A stretch of DNA of 64,000 bases. It comes from Sphingobacterium sp. FBM7-1 (GTDB lineage: Bacteria > Bacteroidota > Bacteroidia > Sphingobacteriales > Sphingobacteriaceae). Each line of letters starts with the position of its first letter. The first letter of the stretch is position 1. Shown here in pieces: positions 1 to 8,657 of the stretch. The stretch is from the NCBI RefSeq assembly GCF_020687765.1, contig NZ_JAJEWJ010000005.1:124001-188000 (forward strand), given 5' to 3'. The notes beneath the pieces are model-generated. The model was not told the origin of the DNA. It did not search any database and saw nothing but the letters and a program-made list of their open reading frames with translations. A program made the translations under genes and the position numbers.

Positions 1-1
1 G

Positions 2-331
2 TTGAACAAAGCATTTTCCGCAGAAGTGTCTGTCCATTATAATAGTGCGTTTCTATACAATGTTTATAAAATTCATGCCCGTTGGGGTACCGACATAGGG
101 CTAAATTATAATTTCCAAGAAGGGCGAAGCTCCTTGAAATTGGCAGGAACAGATATTTTTCGTACACAACAGAATAACGTTTCCACCAATTTCGGACAAT
201 TCAATTCCATCATCCGGCAATATAACGACAATCAGACCATTCGGTTGACCTACACGTATAAATTCGGTAACTTAAAACAACAGAGCAGAAAGCGTGACAC
301 GGATTCTGAAGAAGCAAGCCGCGCGCGCTAA
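2..331 (+). CDS. Outer-membrane beta-barrel protein, C-terminal fragment
   Basis: This is the 3' end of a gene that begins before the window, so no start can be chosen. The roughly 109 visible residues alternate polar and hydrophobic positions in the way of transmembrane beta-strands. The near-terminal strand RLTYTYKFG is what I expect at the end of TonB-dependent-receptor-like barrels of the Bacteroidota (outer membrane protein beta-barrel family). It is followed by a short basic and acidic tail rather than a terminal aromatic residue. The parent protein is probably a large outer-membrane receptor or transporter. Its substrate cannot be read from this fragment. Confidence 0.6.
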   Translation: MNKAFSAEVSVHYNSAFLYNVYKIHARWGTDIGLNYNFQEGRSSLKLAGTDIFRTQQNNVSTNFGQFNSIIRQYNDNQTIRLTYTYKFGNLKQQSRKRDTDSEEASRAR

Positions 332-397
332 AGGTGGCGCAGACACAATTCCCGAAAAATTGTTATCTTGTCAGCATTTTAAATAAACGAGACTATT

Positions 398-1282
398 ATG
401 AAACGACTATTTCTTTTCGCTGTAGCGGCTGCAGGAGCCACGTTATTGACGGCCGCATGCGGTCAGCCACAAAAACAGCAAGAACAGAATCAGGAACAAA
501 GCCAAGAGCAACAACTGCAATTGACAGAGGTCTGGGAAACAAAAGATTTACCAACGCCGGAGTCTGTACTCTATCATGCCGAAAGCGATGTGTTGTATGT
601 GTCTTTGATAGATGGTGAAGGTGCCACAAAAGATGGAAAAGGCGGTATTGCTATATTGAATCGGGATGGAAGTATTAAAAACCAAGAGTGGGTGACCGGA
701 ATGAACGCCCCAAAAGGTATGGCCATTCATGACGGTTTGCTGTATGTTGCTGATATTACCGCTGTCCTCGCTATCGATCTAAATACAGGTGAAACGGTTC
801 ATCAAGTAGAATTTCCAGACGCGGTATTTCTGAACGATGTAACAGTCGATAAAGATGGTATTGTGTATGTATCCGATACCCGTACGGGCACGATTTACCG
901 AATGGAAAATAATACACCTGCGGTTTTCTTGGATAATACACCGAATGCCAATGGTCTGAAGATTGTCGATGGGACGCTTTATGCTTTAGTAGGACCCGAA
1001 CTGTGGAAAATTGATTCGGATAAGCAAAGTACGGTTATTGCCAAAGGGTTTGAATTGGGTGGTGACGGATTAGAGCCTGTGGGTAGCGATGGCGATTTTC
1101 TGGTAACTTGTTGGGGCGGACTGATCTATTACGTAAAAGCAGACGGCAGTTTTGAGAAATTAATGGACGTGCAGGGTGAAATGAATACTGCAGATTTAGG
1201 TATACACCCCGAAACCAACACGATTTATATCCCTACATTTAACAGTAACAGCGTAAAAGCCTTTACGCTAGAAAATAAATAA
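398..1282 (+). CDS. SMP-30/gluconolactonase-like beta-propeller lipoprotein
   Basis: A 294-residue lipoprotein. The signal peptide ends in a lipobox LTAAC, with Cys21 as the likely lipidated residue, followed by a Gln/Glu-rich linker to about residue 42. The rest is a run of beta-propeller-like blades such as DGLLYVADIT, DKDGIVYVSDTRTGTIYR and NTIYIPTFNSN. This resembles the SMP-30/gluconolactonase/LRE family, known as lactonases or sugar-binding propellers. It probably sits at the periplasmic face of a membrane. It stands alone: 66 bp separate it from the barrel gene upstream, and a hairpin terminator follows at once. Enzymatic activity is inferred from fold only. Confidence 0.7.
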   Translation: MKRLFLFAVAAAGATLLTAACGQPQKQQEQNQEQSQEQQLQLTEVWETKDLPTPESVLYHAESDVLYVSLIDGEGATKDGKGGIAILNRDGSIKNQEWVTGMNAPKGMAIHDGLLYVADITAVLAIDLNTGETVHQVEFPDAVFLNDVTVDKDGIVYVSDTRTGTIYRMENNTPAVFLDNTPNANGLKIVDGTLYALVGPELWKIDSDKQSTVIAKGFELGGDGLEPVGSDGDFLVTCWGGLIYYVKADGSFEKLMDVQGEMNTADLGIHPETNTIYIPTFNSNSVKAFTLENK

Positions 1283-1287
1283 AAGTG

Positions 1288-1313
1288 GAGGGGGAGACCC
1301 CTCTTCTTTTTTT
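1288..1313 (+). terminator. Rho-independent terminator after the propeller lipoprotein
   Basis: Stem GAGGGG (1288-1293) pairs with CCCCTC (1298-1303) across a 4-nt loop, followed by a T-rich run (TTCTTTTTTT). It starts 6 bp after the stop codon and separates this gene from murF. Confidence 0.75.
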
Positions 1314-1324
1314 ATAATGATAGT

Positions 1325-1332
1325 TATATTTG
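1325..1332 (+). promoter_or_regulatory. murF promoter -7 box (TATATTTG)
   Basis: The sequence matches the Bacteroidota -7 consensus TAnnTTTG and lies directly after the preceding terminator. Only 6 bp separate it from the ATG at 1339, so the transcript would have almost no leader. No clear -33 TTTG box is visible. Confidence 0.45.
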
Positions 1333-1338
1333 CTGGCG

Positions 1339-2649
1339 ATGAACAGCATAACGACCGAACAATTATATCAGCTCTATAAAGCGTGTAGCGCGATATCTAC
1401 CGATACCCGAAACATACCCCCTTCTAGTATATTTTTTGCGTTAAAGGGAGATCGCTTCAATGCCAACACGTTCGCCGCGCGAGCATTAGAAAGCGGAGCG
1501 AAGTGGGCGGTAGTGGACGATGAGGCCTACGCGACAGACGAACGCTTTATCCTGGTGGACGATGTGCTAACGACCTTACAAGCGTTGGCCCGCTATCATC
1601 GTCAGCAATTGGATATACCTGTTATCGGGATTACGGGAACCAACGGTAAGACAACCACAAAAGAACTGTTACACGCTGTACTCTCGCAGCGTTTCCGGAC
1701 GTACGCAACCCCAGGAAATCTGAATAATCACATTGGTGTTCCACTATCATTGCTTGCGATAGATGATGGTATCGAAGTAGCTGTTATTGAAATGGGAGCA
1801 AATCATCAGGAGGAGATTGCCTTTCTATGTAGTATCACAGCGCCTACACACGGCCTCATAACCAATGTCGGAAAAGCACATTTGGAAGGTTTTGGTTCGT
1901 TTGATGGGGTGAAGAAAGCCAAGGGCGAGCTGTATGATTTTCTCAAAATGCATGACGGCGTGTTGTTCCTTCAAGGGGATAATAAATACCTGCGAGAGAT
2001 GGAAATGCAGCGCGGTATTTCAAAAATTGTTCGCTATGGTTTTTCGCCCGCAAACGACATCGTAGGACGATTGGAATATGCCAATCCTCTTCTTTGTGTC
2101 TCTTGGAAAATACGTGATGCGGAGGTGTATCAAACAGTAGAAACGCAATTGACAGGCTCGTATAATACGGAGAACATATTAGCTGCAATTGCGGTAGGAC
2201 ATTTTTTCGGTATAGATGATGTCCATATCAATCAAGGGATTGTGACCTATACGCCCACCAATAACCGTTCGCAAATCACAAAGACGGGACAAAATGTCGT
2301 CATTGCCGATTATTATAATGCAAATGTGAGTAGTATGGAAGCCGCGTTGGCGAACTTGGAAGTTATCGAAGCGGAACATAAAGTAATCGTACTAGGCGAT
2401 ATGTTTGAATTGGGTGACGATGCTGCGAAAGAACACCGATATGTGGTCGACAAAGCGCTAGCCATCGATGCCGATCGGACCATCTTTGTGGGTGAGGCGT
2501 TTTATGCCCATCAAAATACGAAGGCTGAATTTTACGAAACGACGGACAATGCTAAAGAAGCTCTCAGAGAACATCCTGTTGTTAACAGTACTATCCTACT
2601 GAAAGCTTCTCGTGGAATGGCTTTTGAAAAACTGATGGAGATACTGTAA
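1339..2649 (+). CDS. murF: UDP-N-acetylmuramoyl-tripeptide--D-alanyl-D-alanine ligase
   Basis: Cytoplasmic ATP-dependent ligase that adds D-Ala-D-Ala to UDP-MurNAc-tripeptide, the last soluble step of peptidoglycan precursor synthesis. The 436 residues match the usual MurF length. The N-terminal substrate domain contains STDTRNI and FALKGDRFNAN. The ATP-binding motif GITGTNGKTTTKE lies near residues 97-109, and the central domain carries VIEMGANHQEEIAFL and TNVGKAHLEGF. I chose the ATG at 1339; a TTG three codons upstream is also open but overlaps the likely -7 promoter box. It is transcribed alone, between a terminator and a convergent regulator gene. Confidence 0.95.
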   Translation: MNSITTEQLYQLYKACSAISTDTRNIPPSSIFFALKGDRFNANTFAARALESGAKWAVVDDEAYATDERFILVDDVLTTLQALARYHRQQLDIPVIGITGTNGKTTTKELLHAVLSQRFRTYATPGNLNNHIGVPLSLLAIDDGIEVAVIEMGANHQEEIAFLCSITAPTHGLITNVGKAHLEGFGSFDGVKKAKGELYDFLKMHDGVLFLQGDNKYLREMEMQRGISKIVRYGFSPANDIVGRLEYANPLLCVSWKIRDAEVYQTVETQLTGSYNTENILAAIAVGHFFGIDDVHINQGIVTYTPTNNRSQITKTGQNVVIADYYNANVSSMEAALANLEVIEAEHKVIVLGDMFELGDDAAKEHRYVVDKALAIDADRTIFVGEAFYAHQNTKAEFYETTDNAKEALREHPVVNSTILLKASRGMAFEKLMEIL

Positions 2650-2668
2650 AAAAAGGTATTGCTTTTTT
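2649..2668. terminator. Weak A/T hairpin between convergent murF and the Rrf2 gene
   Basis: A run of A followed by G and a short loop pairs with C followed by a run of T (AAAAAAG ... CTTTTTT). Its position between two convergent stop codons fits a bidirectional terminator. The stem is short and mostly A:T. Confidence 0.35.
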
Positions 2669-2671
2669 GCG

Positions 2672-3106
2672 TTAATCCAAGGACAAATGCTTCTCTTTAT
2701 TGATAAGTTGTGCGATGCTCGTATCATTAAGAATCTGCAGCATCGCGTTTCGTACTTCAATAAAGGTGTCACGAATACCACAAGCATGCTCTTCCACACA
2801 TTCCTCACAGGAGCGATAAAAATTGAGGCTCACACAAGGCAATAAAGCGATGGGACCATCAATTAACCGCATCACTTGAGAAAGGTAAATATCTTCTGGC
2901 GCTTTGTTTAAACTGTATCCCCCACCGGCACCTTTTTTAGAGTACAAAATACCTGCGTTGCGCATTTCCAAAAGAATCTGCTCCAAGAATTTTTTCGGAA
3001 TACGTTCCTCTTCTGCAATCCTCACAATTTGCATAGGTTCTTTTCCGTAGTTACGTCCCAGCACCATAAGCGCTTTGATAGCGTATTTTGTTTTCTTAGA
3101 AAGCAT
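2672..3106 (-). CDS. Rrf2 family transcriptional regulator, probably Fe-S binding
   Basis: A 144-residue regulator of the Rrf2 family (IscR, NsrR, CymR). It opens with the typical KKTKYAIKALMVLGR winged-helix segment and has the family's RIPKKFLEQILLEM and GAGGGYSL wing. Cysteines at about residues 91, 100, 103 and 109 could hold an iron-sulfur cluster, as in IscR and NsrR. I chose the start at 3106 (MLSKKTKY) because the eight extra upstream codons are not family-like. A -7 box matching TATCTTTG lies at 3143-3150 on this strand. Nearby genes do not reveal its target; the suf operon is far away at 47 kb. Confidence 0.9.
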   Translation of the reverse strand: MLSKKTKYAIKALMVLGRNYGKEPMQIVRIAEEERIPKKFLEQILLEMRNAGILYSKKGAGGGYSLNKAPEDIYLSQVMRLIDGPIALLPCVSLNFYRSCEECVEEHACGIRDTFIEVRNAMLQILNDTSIAQLINKEKHLSLD

Positions 3107-3142
3107 GTGTTCCCTTTTTTTATGGATCAATCAATAGTAGTG

Positions 3143-3150
3143 CAAAGATA
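3143..3150 (-). promoter_or_regulatory. -7 box for the Rrf2 regulator gene
   Basis: Read on the minus strand this is TATCTTTG, a full match to TAnnTTTG. It gives a leader of about 30 nt before the start at 3106. No convincing -33 box was found. Confidence 0.5.
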
Positions 3151-3174
3151 CAGAAAAAATAATTTGCCGTTGAC

Positions 3175-4811
3175 TTATTGCCCTAATACCTCTACGATAG
3201 GTTTTCCGATATTACCATTTGGCTCCATAATATGCAGTAATGAGGCAAGAGTAGGAGCTATATCTACCACATGCACTTCTTTATTGCTCACACCTTGCTT
3301 TATACCCCATTCCATAAATACCAGCGGTATGTGTGAATCATACGGTGACCACACACCATGGGTTGTTCCGGGGCTGCGTGGTGTGCCGGCATACCATTGG
3401 GGGTCGGCAATAATCTGTATCGCACCGCTATGTCTACGATTGTAACCATTGATAATTTTTTCCCGAAGTGGAGCAGGTATAAACATATTTTGATTCCCTT
3501 CCATATCCACGACATATGTAATACCTTCTTCCTTGTTAAGCGAATTGATAATCGTTTCCTTGATATCTTTAGTGTCGAGTTGAAGGGAATCTATGAGCGT
3601 GTAATTAAGATGTACTTGGTAGTTCATCAAACTCCTAACAATCTTGTCGTTGCCAAATTTTTCCTTAAGTTCGCTATTTAGACTACGTTGGATTTGCCTT
3701 GTAAACAAATAACCACCATTGCCTTGTTGGTCTGTATAATACATGGGGTTATAGGAAGCTGCATGATCGGCAGTGAGGAAAAAGGTATAATTGCCTTTGC
3801 CTATATGTTTATCGAGGTACGCCAAAAAATTTGCGATGTCCTGGTCCAGGCGAAGATAAGTATCCTCTATCTCTACAGCCGATAACGAGTAGCGGTGTCC
3901 AACATAGTCTGTCGCGGATAAACTCACGCACAAAAAGTCAGTGTTTTCTGTTGGATTGTTGCCTAATTGTTCTTGTTCAATAGCCGCTTTGGCAAAATCC
4001 AGTGTCAACGTATTCCCCTGTGGTGTTGTTTTTATGAGTTCATAGCCAACATCTTTTATCAGTTCGGAAGTTTTTCGAGGAAATGTGGGCGTCTCTTCAC
4101 CGGGCCACTTACCTTCATATGGCGTGTCGTCAGCCGTACTATTCGTATACGTTTCGATAGGATATAGTGTATTCCAGTCTTGTTTTAAATATTTGTCCGC
4201 TAGTTTTTGTTTGTTAAAGGTTTCCACCCAATGGGGGAGCTTTTCCATATAAAAGGTGCTTGAAATCCAATTTCCGGATTTTCCCTCAAACCAATATGCT
4301 GCATCAGCAAAATGACCCGCTGGCAAAATACCGCCACGGTCTTTCATCGAGATACCGATAACTTTCGACTGAAAGTTGGTCGCAAGCTTTAGTTGGTCGG
4401 TAATAGTAGAAGCCAACAGGTTGCGAGGAGATTGTTGCCCGTCCCTTTCCTGTGTGCCTACTCCTTGTACGTTGTCATCTTGTGTAAATACATCGGTTGT
4501 CCGGTTGCCTGGATAATCCAATCATTTCCGGCGATACCATGGATAGAAGGAACCGAACCTGTATAAACAGAACTATGTCCTATTGCTGTGAAAGTTGGAA
4601 TATAATTAAGAAGGGTGTTTTCACAAGAAAAACCGTCATTCAATATACGCTTGAAACCGTTATCACCATATCTGTTTGCAAATCGGTAGAGGTAGTCCCA
4701 TCGCATTTGATCTATCATTAATCCCACAACCAACTTTGGGCGTGCAGGTTGCGCATATACTTGAAAAGCTACAGCTACGGTCAATACTCCCGTAAAGAAA
4801 GATTTCCACAT
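3175..4811 (-). pseudogene. PafA-like alkaline phosphatase family protein, split by one frameshift
   Basis: Two overlapping reading frames (start 4811, and continuing to 3175) together make one protein of about 546 residues, the expected length for the PafA-type alkaline phosphatase superfamily. A signal peptide precedes AQPARPKLVVGLMIDQMRWDY. PTFTAIGHSSVYTG holds the expected nucleophile Thr, followed by SPRNLLASTITDQL, KDRGGILPAGH, FFLTADHAASYNP and HGVWSPYDSHIPLVF, the metal and active-site segments. The frames join at the run AAA at 4486-4488: adding one base there restores MYFTQDD. The loss is a single homopolymer base, so it may be a sequencing error or recent inactivation. It lies directly beside the left edge of the accessory island. 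Confidence 0.85.
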
Positions 4812-4847
4812 ATTAGTTTAGTTTACTTAGAAAGAGTAAATAAAGGT

Positions 4848-4882
4848 AGATGATTTTTTAGATACTTCCCAGTATAAGATTC
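4848..4882. repeat. Left direct repeat: copy of the uvrA 3' end (att-like)
   Basis: This 35-bp segment matches 34997-35031 in the same orientation with a single mismatch (A at 4871, G at 35020). A few further matching bases follow on the right. The other copy is the last coding stretch of uvrA. On the minus strand this copy still reads in the UvrA frame ([11 protein letters not shown]), then runs about ten more codons to a stop near 4824. It looks like the displaced original end of uvrA, left behind when the 30-kb island entered. Confidence 0.85.
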
Positions 4883-4918
4883 GTTACATAAAAAAAGATG
4901 GTTTTAATCGCTTGCAAA

Positions 4919-4970
4919 ATATAAAAAGAAGAAATAGGGTAGTTTTTGGTTTATATGGAGCAAAAAGTTT
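4919..4970 (+). promoter_or_regulatory. Island regulatory motif, copy 1 (52-bp repeat)
   Basis: The segment contains an A-rich box followed by GAAATAGGGTAG. It is repeated at 6636-6687 with 49 of 52 bases identical. It lies about 100-150 bp upstream of the GH2 remnant. The core ATAGGGTA is shared with sites at 13762, 15398 and, more loosely, 16973. A second half-site 21 bp downstream (ATGGAGCAA, 4955) is weak. Confidence 0.5.
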
Positions 4971-5072
4971 TATCCAAATGCTCTTATAATTGTATTCGAC
5001 AACGATGTTTTGAAAAAACGCTTCGCTGAAGTGAAATCAAAGAATATGTAACTTTATAAATTATACTAAATC

Positions 5073-6611
5073 ATGGTAAAAACAACTACAGCGTTTATTT
5101 GTATATTGATTGCAGTAGTCACAGTTGGGTATGCACAAATTACATTTTGGTGCAGTAGACTGGCAGTGTGATGTTTATGTAAATGGAAAACACGTTGGTA
5201 GGCATGAAGGTGGTTTTGATCCGTTCAGTATGGATATTACTTCCCATCTAAAAAAGGGCAATAAACAAGACATGGCCATTCGCGTATGGGATCCTACAAG
5301 TGATGGACCTCAGCCCAGAGGAAAACAAGTCAATAATCCCCATGGCATTTGGTATACCCCTGTTTCCGGAATTTGGCAGACCGTATGGTTGGAAAATGTT
5401 CCCGAAACATATATTGTAAGCACAAAGCAAACGCCAGATGTTGATCGCGCAGAATTGAAATTCTCGGCCACGATAGTAGCAGCACAATCCGGGGACGAGT
5501 TGGTAGTAGAAGCGTATGACGGCAATAAAAAAATAGTGGAAAAAAAGGGAACGGTCGAAGAAGAATTGAACTTACATGTTCCTAACGCAGAGTTGTGGAC
5601 ACCGGACAATCCCAAATTATACGACCTTAGGGTTAAAATTTTACGTAAAGGGAAAATCATCGATCAAGCAAAAAGCTATTTTGCTATGCGTAAAATAACG
5701 ATGAAACAAGATGCACAAGGTATACAGCGCATGTATCTCAATGATGAATTCGTTTTTCATTATGGTACGTTGGATCAAGGATGGTGGCCAGACGGGTTGC
5801 ACACTGCTCCCTCGGACGAAGCGTTGAAGTTTGACATTCTTAAAACCAAGGAGATGGGTTTTAATATGATTCGTAAACATATCAAGGTAGAACCTGCTCG
5901 ATGGTATAGACACTGTGATAGCATAGGCATATTAGTTTGGCAGGATATGCCTAGTGGAGATGACTTTGAAGGGAATATCTGGAATAAAGATCCAGGAAAA
6001 ATAAGCCATGGAAAGCAGGAAAAAAATCGTACTCCTGAATCTGAGGCTATTTTTAGAAAAGAATGGAAAAATATCATGGATGCACTCCACAATTTTCCAA
6101 GTATTGTTATTTGGGTACCGTTCAATGAGGCGTGGGGACAGTTCAAAACACAAGAAATTGTAGATTGGACTATGCAATACGACCCATCTCGGTTGGTTAA
6201 TGTTGCAAGTGGTGGGAACTTCAATGCCCCGGGTCATATACTGGATGTTCATAATTATCCGGATGCAGCTATGCCTAACCCACAATTTTTTGGAAAAGAT
6301 TATGTATTAGTCTTGGGAGGATATGGTGGATTAGGACTGCCTATAGAAGGGCATACTTGGCAAGAAAAGACAATTGGGGATATCAGTCTTTCAAAGATAA
6401 GAACGAGTTGAGAAAAAGATATATGGAATTAGTTCGCAACTTAAGCTTGTTAATTCCTAAAGGACTGTCTGCTGGCGTTTACACGCAGACAACCGATGTA
6501 GAAATAGAGACTAACGGACTGATGACGTATGATCGAAAAGTAATGAAGATTCCGGAGAAGGAGTTAATGGAGATACATCAAAAATTGTACGATAAAAATC
6601 TGGTAAAATAA
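5073..6611 (+). pseudogene. GH2 beta-galactosidase-like glycosidase, degraded
   Basis: Remnant of a secreted glycoside hydrolase family 2 enzyme. The start at 5073 encodes an intact signal peptide (MVKTTTAFICILIAVVTVGY) but runs into a stop at about 5170. The body resumes out of frame at LHFGAVDWQCDVYVNG, which is already inside the sugar-binding domain, so roughly 100 or more codons are missing. The immunoglobulin-like and TIM-barrel parts follow, with the acid/base motif WVPFNEAWGQF. The segment LGGYGGLGLPIEGHTW appears to carry Gly where related enzymes have the nucleophile Glu. A second frameshift in an A run at 6365-6368 moves the end (NWGYQSFKDKNELRKRY) to another frame. Several independent lesions argue for a real pseudogene. 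Confidence 0.8.
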
Positions 6612-6635
6612 CGGACTGCTAGATAGCCAAGTTTT

Positions 6636-6687
6636 ATATAAAAAGAAGAAATAGGATAGTTTTTGGTTTATATGGAGCAGAAAGCTT
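6636..6687 (+). promoter_or_regulatory. Island regulatory motif, copy 2 (52-bp repeat)
   Basis: Near-identical copy of 4919-4970 (three substitutions). The core is ATAGGATAG at 6651-6659, about 100 bp before the amidohydrolase start at 6758. It probably controls the catabolic operon that follows. Confidence 0.55.
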
Positions 6688-6757
6688 GACAAATTAAACC
6701 TTATCATTGTATTAGTTAATACACATTAGGCAAATAAAATAGCTTAACGAATATTTT

Positions 6758-7621
6758 ATGATAGTAGATGTTCACACTCATGTTTTTCTAGCCGAAACAG
6801 ACTTCGGTCCTAAATTAAAAGCCGATTTGGATCGTTGCGGTGTTGATCCGCAAGTATGGGGAAATGTAGCCGAGCGACATTTGGAAACTACCAAAGCCGC
6901 AGATGTAGCTGTTGTCTTCGGGTTGCAAGCCGCCGCTACAGACTGGAATATTCCAAATGAGCATGTTGCGGCTCATGTTTCAAGAGCTGCAGATCGACTC
7001 TTGTTTTTTGCCTCTGTCGATCCTGGCGGATCGGGCTTTATGGAAGAATTGGAGAAATGTCATCAACAATGGGGTGCAGTGGGTGTCAAGATGTCTCCCT
7101 TGTATCAAAATGTCCACCCTGCGGATCCGAGATGTTATGAAATATACCGTTACTGTGTGAAACATGGCCTACCTGTTCTTTTTCATGCGGGTACATCGTT
7201 TGTAAGCGGTACACCTTTAGATTATTCGCGCCCTATTCATTTTGATGCCGTTGCAATGGATTTTCCCGAGTTACGAATGGTTCTCGCTCATTTGGCACAT
7301 CCTTGGGAAGGAGAGGCGATAGCGCTTATCCGACGGCATCGGCATGTCTATTGTGACCTTTCCGCTTTATATTACAGACCTTGGCAATTTTATAATTCCA
7401 TGCGTTTATTAGTAGAATATCGCACGCATGAGAAAGTACTTTTTGGTTCTGATTTTCCCTTCACTACCACCGGGGATTCGCTGAAAGGTGTGCGAGAATT
7501 GAACAATATTATCGCTGGAAGTGGTTTGCCTATCGTTCCGAGCGAGGTAATTGAAGGAATTATACACCGAGATACATTAAAATGCTTAGGTCTACCTAAC
7601 CCTAAATCCATACAGCGATGA
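6758..7621 (+). CDS. Amidohydrolase family (TIM-barrel metal-dependent hydrolase)
   Basis: A 287-residue cytoplasmic protein of the amidohydrolase superfamily, closest in pattern to the Amidohydrolase_2 group (lactonases, ACMSD-like decarboxylases, oxalomesaconate hydratases). Visible metal-site candidates are HTH at residues 6-8, His143 in LFHAGTS, His178/His181 in VLAHLAHPW and Asp232 in LFGSDFPF. It opens a tight operon: its stop overlaps the start of the dehydrogenase gene by 4 bp (ATGA). Within this pathway it could hydrolyse a sugar lactone or hydrate an unsaturated acid; the sequence does not decide. The regulatory motif copy 2 lies upstream. Confidence 0.8.
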   Translation: MIVDVHTHVFLAETDFGPKLKADLDRCGVDPQVWGNVAERHLETTKAADVAVVFGLQAAATDWNIPNEHVAAHVSRAADRLLFFASVDPGGSGFMEELEKCHQQWGAVGVKMSPLYQNVHPADPRCYEIYRYCVKHGLPVLFHAGTSFVSGTPLDYSRPIHFDAVAMDFPELRMVLAHLAHPWEGEAIALIRRHRHVYCDLSALYYRPWQFYNSMRLLVEYRTHEKVLFGSDFPFTTTGDSLKGVRELNNIIAGSGLPIVPSEVIEGIIHRDTLKCLGLPNPKSIQR

Positions 7622-8622
7622 TAACTCAACTTCCGGCAACAATGTGTGCATTGCAGCTACAAGGATTAAACCAACTGGTTCAAGTCAGACTTCCATTGCC
7701 CGTGTTGAAAGCCGATGAAGTATTGATTCGGACAATGGCGACGACGATTTGTACATCAGATTTACATGATATAGCACAAAACCCGTTTGGAACTGTCTTG
7801 CCGCAGGTATTGGGACATGAAGGAGCAGGAATTGTAGTACAATGCGGAGCTGACGTAAACGACCTTTTTCCGGGCATGCCCGTGGCTACACATCCTGTTG
7901 TACCATGTGGAGAATGTGCGGAATGCCTTCGAGGCTTCGGTCATCTGTGTTTACGCATGGGACATCTCGGCATTGACCGCTCCGGAACCTTTGCTGAATA
8001 TTATGTGCAACGTGCTGATCGGGTTCGGGAGTTGCCCGAGGAAGTTTCCTTTTCTTTGGGGGCGCTTATGGAACCGGTAGCCAATTGTTTGCAAGCGATC
8101 TCGCGGGCAGGGGATATCGCAGGAAAAGATGTATTGGTGGTGGGTGATGGACCGTTTGGAAATATCATTGCACGTTTAGCTATACGGGCAGGAGCATCAC
8201 GCGTAATGGTGACGGGTAAGGAGCCTTTTCGTTTGGGGATGATTCCCGGGGTAGAAATTGTGGATAATCCCGCGCCGGAATCTGTAGATGTTGCGATATT
8301 GGCAGTAAGTTCTCCTTCGGCATTGCAGACTTGTCTGTCTGCTCTTCGAAAACGCGGTCGGGTGGTGATTTTCAGTTTGCTTCAGGATCCAGTACCAATT
8401 GATCTTTTTACTTTGCACGTCTCTGAACAGGAAATTGTGGGATGTTGTAACGACGAAGATAAAATGGACGAAGCATTAGCGTGTCTGTCCGATCCAGCAT
8501 TGCGTCTTTCGGATCTTGTTACGCATGAGGTGCCTTTTGTGCAATGGGCAGAAGCTTTTCATTTAGCAAAAGACCGACATGATCTGGCGCTTAAAGTAGC
8601 GATAACATTTAGCGAAATATAA
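7618..8622 (+). CDS. Zinc-dependent alcohol dehydrogenase (MDR superfamily)
   Basis: A 334-residue medium-chain dehydrogenase/reductase. Catalytic zinc ligands are visible at Cys45 (ICTSDLHD), His67-Glu68 (LGHEGAG) and the Glu of MEPVANC. Cysteines at 97, 100, 103 and 111 form the structural zinc lobe. The nucleotide-binding turn is VVGDGPFGN. It probably oxidises a sugar or hydroxy acid with NAD(P). It is translationally coupled to the amidohydrolase (ATGA overlap) and is followed after 35 bp by an enolase-superfamily gene, a combination typical of oxidative sugar-acid pathways. The substrate is unknown. Confidence 0.85.
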   Translation: MITQLPATMCALQLQGLNQLVQVRLPLPVLKADEVLIRTMATTICTSDLHDIAQNPFGTVLPQVLGHEGAGIVVQCGADVNDLFPGMPVATHPVVPCGECAECLRGFGHLCLRMGHLGIDRSGTFAEYYVQRADRVRELPEEVSFSLGALMEPVANCLQAISRAGDIAGKDVLVVGDGPFGNIIARLAIRAGASRVMVTGKEPFRLGMIPGVEIVDNPAPESVDVAILAVSSPSALQTCLSALRKRGRVVIFSLLQDPVPIDLFTLHVSEQEIVGCCNDEDKMDEALACLSDPALRLSDLVTHEVPFVQWAEAFHLAKDRHDLALKVAITFSEI

Positions 8623-8657
8623 TGAAATACGAGAAGACGAAAAACAACTAAAATCAG

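Noticed and set aside
334..730. Small open frames overlapping the propeller lipoprotein
   Set aside because: They are out-of-frame shadows of a well-supported gene and resemble no protein family.
3175..4811. Two separate phosphatase genes
   Set aside because: The two frames cover complementary halves of one family and join at a one-base homopolymer difference.
7680..8418. Minus-strand open frames across the alcohol dehydrogenase
   Set aside because: Antisense shadows of a conserved gene without family features.
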